Below are positions 1 through 8,545 of a stretch of 35,401 nt of DNA, piece after piece. The notes beneath the pieces were generated by a model. It was not told where the DNA came from and made no database searches. It saw nothing but the letters and a program-made list of their open reading frames with translations. This DNA is from Candidatus Omnitrophota bacterium (GTDB lineage Bacteria > Omnitrophota > Gorgyraeia > Zapsychrales > Zapsychraceae), in assembly GCA_018812705.1 (NCBI GenBank), contig JAHJCZ010000007.1, positions 1 through 35,401 of the forward strand. Direction: 5' to 3'. A program made the position numbers and the translations under genes. Position 1 is the stretch's first letter; every line of letters begins with the position of its first letter.

Positions 1-1876
1 ACCAGTAGAATCCGAGCGGCGCAGTTTTGGTTCCCGGAAAGAATTCTTTGTTAAACCAAACTCCATCTTTGAAAGAAAGATCCATTAAGGAACCCATCTC
101 TCTGATCGTTGGCAGCCTCCATCCAGAATGGCCTCCAAAGTTTAATTCCTGACAATATTTAAGAGCCTCTTCCCAGTTAAGTTCAGGGCCTTCATCTTTT
201 TTCCACACCAACCCTGTGTTTAGATCAGAAACTGTTCCATCATTATTATCTTTAAATGCGTAATTTTGAATATCGCCAAACCCGAGACTGTACCCACCTC
301 TAACAGCTCGTACTGGATAATAAAAGTTTTTCAAATAGCTAATTGCACAGCCGTAAGCAAAATAAACCACCCATGCAAGGATCGGGTCCTGCACATTCGA
401 ATCTTTTGACCAGTAAAAAGCAGGAAGACAATCAGCAAAAAACTTTCCATCTGTTGCTGGTATCTGACCATTGTAATCAACGAGCATCCTCAGCTCTTCT
501 CTGTTTGGCAATCTCCAATCTCTAAAACCGCCGTAGCATTTTTTATTTAACCCTTCCACAAAATCATGCGCATCTTGCCATGAGTAACAACTACCTTTAA
601 AATTGTGATCATTTTCATTCGGGGATTTTGTTTCCCATACAAGCCCGGTATTATTATCCTTGACCATTCTCAAGCCTTTTTTCCAATCAGCTTTTTCATC
701 AAGGGCCTTTGCACCGTCTGCCAATTTAGTAAAAGAAAGAGGATTTAGTGAATACGTACCGTCCTGACCAAAATATTGTGCTTCCTTTTTAGGAGCTTTG
801 ATTATGCCACCTTCATCGTTATAACATTTCTTCTGGCCTGAATCCGGGAATTTAAAATGCGGTTTTTCTTTGGAGGCTATAGCCTCAACATTTCTAACCG
901 CCCTAAAAAGAAGATGAGCATTCTTGTTAGCATAATACCCGTCATAACCGAAACAAAAATTAGTTACCCATACATAAATGCCCTCGTAAGGCGTTGAAGA
1001 AAAATAATGAAGCAGCGGAGGGGTTAATCCTTCTGCAGGGAAATATTCTTTGTAATACCACCACTTATTTTCGTAGTTTAAATTAAGTATAGAATTCAAT
1101 TCTTTTAAATTTGGCAAACGCCAGTCAGAATGATCAGATAAACGCATATCTTTGCAGAATTTAAGCGCACTGTACCAATCCATACGCTCATTCTCGCCTT
1201 TCTGCCACATTAAACCGGTAAGAGGATCGGTAATCGTACCATCGTTATTATCTTTAAACCGTGATGGATCATCCTTACCGAAACTTTTATTGTACCCGCC
1301 TCTTACAGCACGAACATAACGCTCGCTTAAAGGCGAGTAACAAATGCCGCTTCCAAGCCCGAAGAAAATCCCCCAAACAAAAGGTTTTTGCATATTGTAA
1401 GGTACTGCCGTCCAATAAAAATCACTTCTGCAATTTGGAAAATAATGGGTATCAACTGCGGGACCAATTTTACTGTAGTCTATGATAGACCTTAATTCAT
1501 CTTTATTGGGAAGCCTCCAATCAGAAAATCCCCCATATTTCTTTTTATTGAGATCTTTAATATAAGCGTCTTTCGCTTTTTTCCAAGTATATTTGTTTTC
1601 ACAATAATTAATATCACTTTTTTTCGGGGACTTTACTTCCCAAACAAGTCCAGTATTATTATCCAAAACCGTACGATAGCCAGCCTCCCAGCTTGAAGAG
1701 TCACTCATTGCCTTGCCTTGTTTACCCAATTTAGAAAAAGACATCGGGTTAACTACGTAACAGCCGTTCTGACCCCACAGATCATCTTTGTGAATAGGAA
1801 AGATCTCTTTCCCTTCTTTATCATAATTTTTGATCGCCCCGGCATCAGGCATTCTAAATATTTTTTGGACTTTCAT
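1..1876 (-). CDS. Tandem DUF1566 (Lcl C-terminal-like) domain protein, C-terminus truncated by window edge
   Basis: Not in ORF track because no stop lies inside the window. Minus-strand ATG at 1876 with GGAGGGGAT upstream; open to position 1. Four copies of D-N-N-[TD]-G-x-[VI]-x-[DW]...WRLPN-x-x-E-L...VRAVR. N-terminus MKVQKIFRMPDAG, no obvious signal peptide. Confidence 0.85.
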   Translation of the reverse strand, partial: MKVQKIFRMPDAGAIKNYDKEGKEIFPIHKDDLWGQNGCYVVNPMSFSKLGKQGKAMSDSSSWEAGYRTVLDNNTGLVWEVKSPKKSDINYCENKYTWKKAKDAYIKDLNKKKYGGFSDWRLPNKDELRSIIDYSKIGPAVDTHYFPNCRSDFYWTAVPYNMQKPFVWGIFFGLGSGICYSPLSERYVRAVRGGYNKSFGKDDPSRFKDNNDGTITDPLTGLMWQKGENERMDWYSALKFCKDMRLSDHSDWRLPNLKELNSILNLNYENKWWYYKEYFPAEGLTPPLLHYFSSTPYEGIYVWVTNFCFGYDGYYANKNAHLLFRAVRNVEAIASKEKPHFKFPDSGQKKCYNDEGGIIKAPKKEAQYFGQDGTYSLNPLSFTKLADGAKALDEKADWKKGLRMVKDNNTGLVWETKSPNENDHNFKGSCYSWQDAHDFVEGLNKKCYGGFRDWRLPNREELRMLVDYNGQIPATDGKFFADCLPAFYWSKDSNVQDPILAWVVYFAYGCAISYLKNFYYPVRAVRGGYSLGFGDIQNYAFKDNNDGTVSDLNTGLVWKKDEGPELNWEEALKYCQELNFGGHSGWRLPTIREMGSLMDLSFKDGVWFNKEFFPGTKTAPLGFYW

Positions 1877-1940
1877 ATCCCCTCCATTAATTCAACTAAC
1901 TTAGTTGTTTCTTTACACTTTTTAAAAAGCACATGTCTGA

Positions 1941-2339
1941 TCATGGCTTAGACATAATCTCAATTAAAATACCATCGGGGTCTTTAATAAAGAAATAATG
2001 GGCTCCATTATTGAATGTTTGCATTTCTTTTTCAAATGGAACCCTTGCCTTTTTAAAATTTTTGAATATTTTAAATATATCATCAACTTCAACCGAAAAG
2101 TGTTTAACACCAACCGTACTTAAGTCAGCGTCTAATGTCTTGCGGTATTTGGGTAATGGTTTAAATTTCTTAAATTCAAAAAATTCTAAAATAAAATCGC
2201 CTTTTTTCAAAATAGCGATTGTCATTCCTTTATCTTTAAAATGATATTTTTCTACACAATCTAAGTCAAAATGCTTTTTATAAAAAGCTATTGATCTTTT
2301 TAAATTTGAAACGCTGATACCGACATGCCCTATCTTCAT
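1941..2339 (-). CDS. VOC/glyoxalase superfamily protein
   Basis: 132 aa, MKIGHVGISVSNLKRSIAFYKKHF...VKHFSVEVDD...FIKDPDGILIEIM, typical glyoxalase fold motifs; TAATG overlap with upstream gene. Confidence 0.85.
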   Translation of the reverse strand: MKIGHVGISVSNLKRSIAFYKKHFDLDCVEKYHFKDKGMTIAILKKGDFILEFFEFKKFKPLPKYRKTLDADLSTVGVKHFSVEVDDIFKIFKNFKKARVPFEKEMQTFNNGAHYFFIKDPDGILIEIMSKP

Positions 2340-3991
2340 TAAACTTTTCCAAGTCCAAATGGCGGATAGACTTCAGATTCAACAACCACATCAATGATCG
2401 CGGCTTTACCACAGGTCAGGGCCTGCTGAAACACTGCATCAAAATCTTCCAGTTTTTCAACCCGGGCTCCGAATGCCTTGCAAGCGTCAGAATATTTTAC
2501 AAAATCAGGATTTGTGAACTGCATGAAGGCCTGATCTCCAAAAATATTTAAAAGGAATTTCTTAATGACATTGAACTCACCGTTGTTAAAAATAACCCAT
2601 ACAACCGGGATATCGTATTGTATAGCTGTCATCAGCTCAAAACCTGCCATCTGATATGCTCCGTCGCCACAACCGCAGACAACTGTCCTGCTTGGATTCG
2701 CGCATTTAACACCTATGGATCCATTAACATGGCTTGCCATAGGTCCAAAACTTCCAGGGTTCTGATACAATTGATGCTTATCTAAATTCAAATAACAATT
2801 TAGCCACAACATATGTGAGCCAGCATCTCCTATTATAATTGAGTTCTCAGGCAAATTTTTCGAAATAGCCTTTACTAACTCACCAGGATGGATCTTTGTC
2901 CCGTCATAATCAATAGGAGAATCATGCCACTTTTCTTTTTGTACTGTTTTAACTGGGACACTTTCAACTTGCTTTGAGATTTTATTCATTAACCCTGCAA
3001 TAGCCGGCTTTGCATCACTAAGGATAGGATAATCCGCTTTGTAAAATTTATTTAACTCGTGATTGTCAATATTAATATAAATTAATTTTTTACCCTCAAA
3101 AAGATCCGGTTTAAAACCAAATGTCGCATTCTGGGCAAATGAATTTCCTATAGCAAGGATCGTTTTAGAAGCATCAAAATATTTGTTCGCTCCAAGATCA
3201 CCAGATGTCCCGTAAACACCCAAGCACAATGGATGATTTTCAGGAATAATCCCTTTGGCATCCATAGTAGCAGTAAAAGGGATTTGAAATTTTTCTAAAA
3301 AGGTTAAAATCTCCTTTTCGGCGTGACTTCTTATAGTTCCGTATCCAACAATTGCCATTATCTGTTCATCATTTTTTATCGCATTTGCTAGCGCCTGTGC
3401 TGCACCTTCTATTTGTTCTATCGATGGTAAAATTGGCTGAATGTTCAACTTTATCTCTCTAAAATTATTGACCTTCATGACGGTAACATCTTTAGGAACA
3501 TGAATATGTACCGGCCCAGGCCTGCCTTCAAAAGCTAAATTAATGGCTTCTTCTAAAATGTCACAAGTTTTTTCAGGGTCTTCGATAATAAAAGATTTTT
3601 TTGTTGTTGCATTGAACATCTTTGGAGAATCCGGAGTCCTGCTTAAACCTGTTGATTCATTAAGCGCTCCTTTGCCTCTGTCACGAGCTGAAGTGTATCC
3701 TGAGATAGCAAGAATAGGAAGCGAATCCGAAAGAGCAACCGCCAAACCGGAAAGCAAATTAAATTCTCCCGGGCCACCTGTTGCAAAACACACACCAAGC
3801 TTATCGGAGAACATGGAATATCCACAAGCCATGAACGATGCAGCCTGTTCATTGCGAATAATAACTGTCTTTATATGTTCGGATTTCTTCAACGCCAAAA
3901 GCATTGAGCCATTGACCTGACCTGAGCCGCCAAAAACATGATCAACACCAGTTAATTCCAACGTTTTTACAATTGCTTCATTGACATCCAT
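2339..3991 (-). CDS. Thiamine diphosphate-dependent enzyme, acetolactate synthase-like family
   Basis: 550 aa; N-terminal catalytic Glu context IRNEQAASFMA; C-terminal TPP motif GDGAYQMAGFELMTAIQYDIPVVWVIFNN. Substrate not predictable by eye. Confidence 0.88.
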   Translation of the reverse strand: MDVNEAIVKTLELTGVDHVFGGSGQVNGSMLLALKKSEHIKTVIIRNEQAASFMACGYSMFSDKLGVCFATGGPGEFNLLSGLAVALSDSLPILAISGYTSARDRGKGALNESTGLSRTPDSPKMFNATTKKSFIIEDPEKTCDILEEAINLAFEGRPGPVHIHVPKDVTVMKVNNFREIKLNIQPILPSIEQIEGAAQALANAIKNDEQIMAIVGYGTIRSHAEKEILTFLEKFQIPFTATMDAKGIIPENHPLCLGVYGTSGDLGANKYFDASKTILAIGNSFAQNATFGFKPDLFEGKKLIYINIDNHELNKFYKADYPILSDAKPAIAGLMNKISKQVESVPVKTVQKEKWHDSPIDYDGTKIHPGELVKAISKNLPENSIIIGDAGSHMLWLNCYLNLDKHQLYQNPGSFGPMASHVNGSIGVKCANPSRTVVCGCGDGAYQMAGFELMTAIQYDIPVVWVIFNNGEFNVIKKFLLNIFGDQAFMQFTNPDFVKYSDACKAFGARVEKLEDFDAVFQQALTCGKAAIIDVVVESEVYPPFGLGKV

Positions 3992-4026
3992 ATTCTTCCC
4001 CTTTTTTTAAAATCAAATTTAATCTT

Positions 4027-4257
4027 TTATTCACCCTGCTTTTGCTGGCTAAATTTTCCTATTGCTAATTTTGGCGGATGTTTTGCAAACATCTCTCCAT
4101 TACAGGCCGCATTATCAAGCGTATACCCGTCGAAAAATAAATAGATCCTGTCTTTTGGGACTTTTGATATTTCAGAAAAAATGGTAATGTATTTATCGGC
4201 AAGGATCTCTTTTTGTTCATCGGTAAGTTCTAAGGATTGGATCGTAATTGCAGGCAT
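4027..4257 (-). CDS. Tautomerase superfamily (4-OT/MIF-like) protein
   Basis: 76 aa; Pro directly after initiator Met (MPAITIQSLELTDEQKEILADKYITIFSEISKVPKDRIYLFF). Confidence 0.7.
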   Translation of the reverse strand: MPAITIQSLELTDEQKEILADKYITIFSEISKVPKDRIYLFFDGYTLDNAACNGEMFAKHPPKLAIGKFSQQKQGE

Positions 4258-4344
4258 GATTTAACTCCTGTGGTTTTTCAATAATTAAAAAATGATTCAT
4301 ATGCAGGGAGCAGCTTTAAAACCTGCTCCCTGCATTTAATTACT

Positions 4345-5124
4345 TTATTCTTCGTCTAATGTAGCTAAAACTTCTACGATCTTCTTGCCATAAGCAATTG
4401 AAGATTCAACAGAAGTTCCTGTTACAAATGGCCAATCATAAGCAACTTCTGGATTATCCCGATTTGCTTTAGTATTTGCAACACATGTTCCATTAGGCCC
4501 TACGGCATCTCTCACTAAATGTTCTAATGGCCAAAGAAAACCAGGAGTATGAACATCTGTTCCATTATTATCAGGAGTTGCTCCGTAAAGATCATAAGTG
4601 AAGTCCCATCCTGGACCATAGAAATCCCATGATGCAGGGTGAGCTGCAATTTTCTTGCCATAGATAATACTCTTCATGTCTTGTTGAGGATCTCTCAAGA
4701 AAACAAGAGCACTGACAGAATAACAAAGAGCACCAACCAGTTTATTTGATATTACAGCATCCCTGATCAGTTTATGAAGAGCCCAATTGTTAGCCATATC
4801 GATCATTGCGCCTAAACCACCGGTAAGGACGATACAATCATAATCTTCCATTTTAGCATCTTTAAAAGTAATAGGATTGTCCCATTCTTTCCCGTCTGTT
4901 AATTCTTTAATTCTTTTACATACATCTGCTGGATTAGTAGCAGCATTAATTACAGGGTCAACAAACGCTGAATCAACGCTGATAGCTAAAGGTAATGGTT
5001 TTTTTCCTAAAGGTGTCGCCAATGTCACTGCGTGGCCGGCTGCCTTAATGATATCCCAAGGTGCCTGAAGCTCTTCACCCCAAGTTCCATAATTTGTAGC
5101 GCAAATCAATACTTTTTTTCCCAT
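4345..5124 (-). CDS. DJ-1/PfpI (class I glutamine amidotransferase-like) family protein
   Basis: 259 aa; MGKKVLICATNYGTWGEELQAPWDIIKAAGHAVTLATP, DYDCIVLTGGLGAMIDM, nucleophile-elbow-like GALCYSVSAL. Confidence 0.82.
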   Translation of the reverse strand: MGKKVLICATNYGTWGEELQAPWDIIKAAGHAVTLATPLGKKPLPLAISVDSAFVDPVINAATNPADVCKRIKELTDGKEWDNPITFKDAKMEDYDCIVLTGGLGAMIDMANNWALHKLIRDAVISNKLVGALCYSVSALVFLRDPQQDMKSIIYGKKIAAHPASWDFYGPGWDFTYDLYGATPDNNGTDVHTPGFLWPLEHLVRDAVGPNGTCVANTKANRDNPEVAYDWPFVTGTSVESSIAYGKKIVEVLATLDEE

Positions 5125-5212
5125 TTTCTTTCTCCTTTGTTTCTAATTAGTAATTGTAATTATATTCTTTGGCGTCAAAGACGCTCCCCTTTTTGTTACG
5201 TTTTAAAACTGA

Positions 5213-5545
5213 CTATTTTTCCAACCAAGGGAAATCCGTTTTTACAGGGCTAAAAACATCAATCGCCTCTGTTTGCCCTACAGCAACAAACTCATGTAAT
5301 ACATCCGCCGGAATAAAATACGCATCGCCTGCTTTGAGTTCCGCTGTCTCATCGCCGATGATCATTTTAAAACCACCTTTGATAATATACCCAAATTGTT
5401 CCTGCGAATGTTTATGCATCTTAACTACACTCTGATCAGCCATGTCCCAATGCTGGGCATTCATTTTTCCTCCCTCTCCAAAATATTTACGGATGACACC
5501 GCCACCCATATCCATTTCTTCAAGTTTTTTAAAAAAGCAGTACAT
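5213..5545 (-). CDS. Cupin-domain protein
   Basis: ORF opens at 5599, but the internal Met at 5545 (MYCFFKKLEEMDMGGG) has an AAGGAGAAAAA ribosome site. Cupin motifs HKHSQEQFGYIIKGGF...GDAYFIPADVLHEF. Confidence 0.8.
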   Translation of the reverse strand: MYCFFKKLEEMDMGGGVIRKYFGEGGKMNAQHWDMADQSVVKMHKHSQEQFGYIIKGGFKMIIGDETAELKAGDAYFIPADVLHEFVAVGQTEAIDVFSPVKTDFPWLEK

Positions 5546-5558
5546 TTTTTTCTCCTTC

Positions 5559-5846
5559 CTATATGCCTTCGACACAAATAACATTACCTGAAGCCGCACT
5601 AAGTCTTATCTTTTTAGCTTCTTTGTAATCAGAAGATTCATACCATTTTCGAGCTTCATCCATTGTTTTAAATTTTAATACAATAATACGTTTAGGATCC
5701 CAAGCACCTTCCCAAACTTCAGTCTTGCCCCCTCTGACAAGCGGTTCTCCTCCATACGCAAAAATCGTCGGAGCTCCTTTTTTCATGTATTCTGAATATT
5801 GAGCCTGATCTTTAACATCAACATCAATGATTACATATGCACTCAT
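5559..5846 (-). CDS. DUF1330 family protein
   Basis: 95 aa; MSAYVIIDVDVKDQAQYSEYMKKGAPTIFAYGGEPLVRGGKTEVWEG...IVLKFKTMDEARKWYES, typical DUF1330. Confidence 0.82.
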   Translation of the reverse strand: MSAYVIIDVDVKDQAQYSEYMKKGAPTIFAYGGEPLVRGGKTEVWEGAWDPKRIIVLKFKTMDEARKWYESSDYKEAKKIRLSAASGNVICVEGI

Positions 5847-5899
5847 AAAAACTTTCTTTTTTAAAATGTTTCCTAAATTAATAAATGCTTCTTCTGCTT

Positions 5900-6469
5900 T
5901 TAATTGATCTGATGCACCAATTCAATGATCATTTTTGCAAATACATTACAATGTCCGCCGGTTCTAGCTGTAACAAGATCATCATCCACAACAACATCTT
6001 GATCCATATAAAAAGCGCCCATATTCTTCGCATCGCCCAAAAGATTATTATGCACAACAACTTTACGTCCTTTAACCAATTCCGGACACGAAGCTAAAAG
6101 CCACATACCATGACAAATAATACCTTTAACAATATGTTTATGTTCAAAGGCTTTTTTCATAAATTCAACGGCTGGTGGAAGTTTTTTAATGTCTTCCGTA
6201 TAGCGCAATCGATCAGCGACTATCCCTGCAGGAACAATAATCGCAGCGTATGTTTTCAACATTTCTTCATCAATGGTCTCAAAACTGTCATGACATTCTA
6301 TAGGCGCTCGAAATTCATGCCCAAAAAAGGTAAGTGATGATTGACCCCAAAGACGGCTTAAAAAATGGACATCGAACCCTTCTTCTGCAAAACGAAATTT
6401 ATAATACCAAATCTCCGGTTCATAATAATCCCCCTCAATAAGTATTCCTATTTTCTTTTTTTTATGCAT
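5900..6469 (-). CDS. DJ-1/PfpI family protein
   Basis: ORF track starts at a TTG (6511); ATG at 6469 follows AAAGGAGTGAAT. Motifs KKKIGILIEGDYYEPEIWYY, AAIIVPAGIVADRLR, GIICHGMWLL, GHCNVFAKMI. Confidence 0.82.
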   Translation of the reverse strand: MHKKKKIGILIEGDYYEPEIWYYKFRFAEEGFDVHFLSRLWGQSSLTFFGHEFRAPIECHDSFETIDEEMLKTYAAIIVPAGIVADRLRYTEDIKKLPPAVEFMKKAFEHKHIVKGIICHGMWLLASCPELVKGRKVVVHNNLLGDAKNMGAFYMDQDVVVDDDLVTARTGGHCNVFAKMIIELVHQIN

Positions 6470-6534
6470 ATTCACTCCTTTATTAACTTTAAAATTATCA
6501 AATTCCTTCAATTACGCTTTTACGCTTATATAAT

Positions 6535-8130
6535 CTAACCAAGATAGCGTACAGCAAGCATTGTAATATCATCTGATTGCTGTGCGCCACTTGCAAAGAC
6601 TAAAATCTCTTTTCTTAATCGAGCAATAATATCTGTAATATCATTATCTTTTAAAGCGGTAAGACTTTTACCTAATCTTTCTTCTGAAAACTGTTCCTGC
6701 TTAGGATTCATTGCCTCAGTGACACCATCGGTATAAAGAAAAAGAATATCGCCGGGGTTAAGCTTCATAGTCTTTTTTTCACATTTTGTATTTTCGATCA
6801 CTCCCACAACAAAACCTCCAGGAACTTTAAGGTAATCAAAGCATCCTTTTCTTTCACAATCAGGATCATTTTTTGTACAAATAAGGCATCCATCTTTATC
6901 GCAAAGCAAAGGAGGATTATGCCCGGCATTACAAAATTGTAATTCTCCGGTTTTTATGTCCATTATTACACAAAAAACAGTTACAAACTGACAAGTAGAA
7001 TTGTCTGGGCATATGATGTTATTGACCCTGGCAAGAATTTCATCCGTATCTAAACCACGTTTTGCCTCGTTTTTTATCAGAGTTCTAGTAATCGCCATAA
7101 AAAGCGCGGCGGGAACACCCTTTCCGGAGACATCGCCAATAACAAAACATATGCGTTTGTCATCGATAAAGAAAAAATCATAGAAATCTCCGCCGACTTC
7201 TTTTGCTGGATCTATAAATGCAAAAAGTTCAAATTCTTTTTTCTGAGGAAAAACATTGGGGATCATGCTCATCTGGATTTCTTGAGCAATTCGAAGCTCG
7301 CTTTCAATGCGTTCACGGGCAGCTGTTTCTTGCTGTAAATTTTCCATAAAACGTTTTACCGATAACTGTATCAATTCAATTGCTGAAGAAGGATCTTTTC
7401 CAAAGAATTTAATGACTTCATCCTTCCCCATTGTGAACGTTTCCAAATCTTCCTCACATACTGCCGTTGCTGTACGCTGTTTGAATGGTGAAAAAATTCC
7501 CATTTCTCCTATGACTTCACAATGTTTAACAGTCTTATTGATTTCAACTAAATTCACAGAACCTTTTGAAATATAATACATCTTTTCAGCCGCATCACCC
7601 TTTTTAAAAAGAAAATCGCCCTTTTTAAAAACTTCCTTTTTCATATAATCAAGCGGCCACCGGCAAGCACAAGAGTCGGCAGCTGGTTTTATTTCTTTCT
7701 TGTCGCAATGTGTTGCTTTTGGATGACAGGAATTATATTTCGTCAAAGTTAAAATATTTTGAGTTTCATCTCTTTTGTATTTTACTCCATCCATTATTTC
7801 CTTCATCATAAATATTCCCAAACCGCCTATTTTTCTTTCTTCAATCGGCGAAAAAATGTCCGGATCAGAAATCGATAAAGGATCAAAAGGAATTCCCGAG
7901 TCACTAATTACAATTTCAATACAGTTCTCTTTGTTCTCACAATAGATGGATAAATCGCCTTCGCCAGAAGGATAGGCATAACTGATAACATTAACTAATG
8001 CTTCCTCACATGCAAGTTGAATTTTATCGATCAGCTCTTCTGGAAACCCCTGACGTGAAGAGGCTTCTTTAATAAAACTAAACATCTTTTGCAAATTTTC
8101 TAACTTTGCTGGTAATTTTAAATTTTCCAT
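6535..8130 (-). CDS. Three-domain fusion: RsbW-like HATPase_c, cyclic-nucleotide-binding domain, SpoIIE/PP2C (RsbU-like) phosphatase
   Basis: 531 aa. HATPase N/G boxes EEALVNVISYAYP, SDSGIPFDP, GGLGIFMMKEI; cNMP domain FKKGDFLFKKGDAAEKMYYISKGSV...GEMGIFSPFKQRTATAV; SpoIIE motifs PAKEVGGDFYDF, IGDVSGKGVPAALFMA, NAGHNPPLL, LYTDGVTEAM, QSDDITML. Confidence 0.9.
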   Translation of the reverse strand: MENLKLPAKLENLQKMFSFIKEASSRQGFPEELIDKIQLACEEALVNVISYAYPSGEGDLSIYCENKENCIEIVISDSGIPFDPLSISDPDIFSPIEERKIGGLGIFMMKEIMDGVKYKRDETQNILTLTKYNSCHPKATHCDKKEIKPAADSCACRWPLDYMKKEVFKKGDFLFKKGDAAEKMYYISKGSVNLVEINKTVKHCEVIGEMGIFSPFKQRTATAVCEEDLETFTMGKDEVIKFFGKDPSSAIELIQLSVKRFMENLQQETAARERIESELRIAQEIQMSMIPNVFPQKKEFELFAFIDPAKEVGGDFYDFFFIDDKRICFVIGDVSGKGVPAALFMAITRTLIKNEAKRGLDTDEILARVNNIICPDNSTCQFVTVFCVIMDIKTGELQFCNAGHNPPLLCDKDGCLICTKNDPDCERKGCFDYLKVPGGFVVGVIENTKCEKKTMKLNPGDILFLYTDGVTEAMNPKQEQFSEERLGKSLTALKDNDITDIIARLRKEILVFASGAQQSDDITMLAVRYLG

Positions 8131-8214
8131 TTTTATCCCAATATTGACTTTTTACAATAATGCATGTTAATCCGTAAATAAAAATCCCTTTCAATCTGTC
8201 TACAAGAATTATTT

Positions 8215-8529
8215 TTACAAACTATCCTGAATTGTCATAAAGTTATCAAGGCCGCTCATTTTAATAACGTTTAAAATAGAATCAGCAGCTCCTATTAAAA
8301 AAATGTGTGCATCAACTCCTATTTTCTGTTTTGCAAAAATAATGACCCTAAGCCCTGCGCTTGAAATGTATTCTAAATTAGTTGCAACAAAAACCAACTT
8401 TTCAACTTTTTTGCCAATGAATTCCTTCAAATCATTTTGAAGACCTTCCGTATTTGTTGCATCCAAACGGCTGGGCAAATCAATGGTTACGATATCATTT
8501 TCGAAAGTGATTGTAAATTCAGACGCCAT
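8215..8529 (-). CDS. STAS-domain anti-sigma factor antagonist
   Basis: 104 aa; LEYISSAGLRVIIFAKQK, phosphorylatable-Ser motif of the SpoIIAA/RsbV type. Confidence 0.9.
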   Translation of the reverse strand: MASEFTITFENDIVTIDLPSRLDATNTEGLQNDLKEFIGKKVEKLVFVATNLEYISSAGLRVIIFAKQKIGVDAHIFLIGAADSILNVIKMSGLDNFMTIQDSL

Positions 8530-8545
8530 AAGTTATTTCTCCTTT

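Noticed and set aside
1-1876. Diversity-generating retroelement target, because DUF1566-type lectin folds occur in such variable proteins
   Set aside because: No reverse transcriptase, template repeat or visible variable region in the window; the gene's 3' end is cut off, so it cannot be judged.
3543-3920. 125-aa plus-strand ORF
   Set aside because: Fully antisense to the well-supported TPP enzyme gene; no SD or recognisable protein features.
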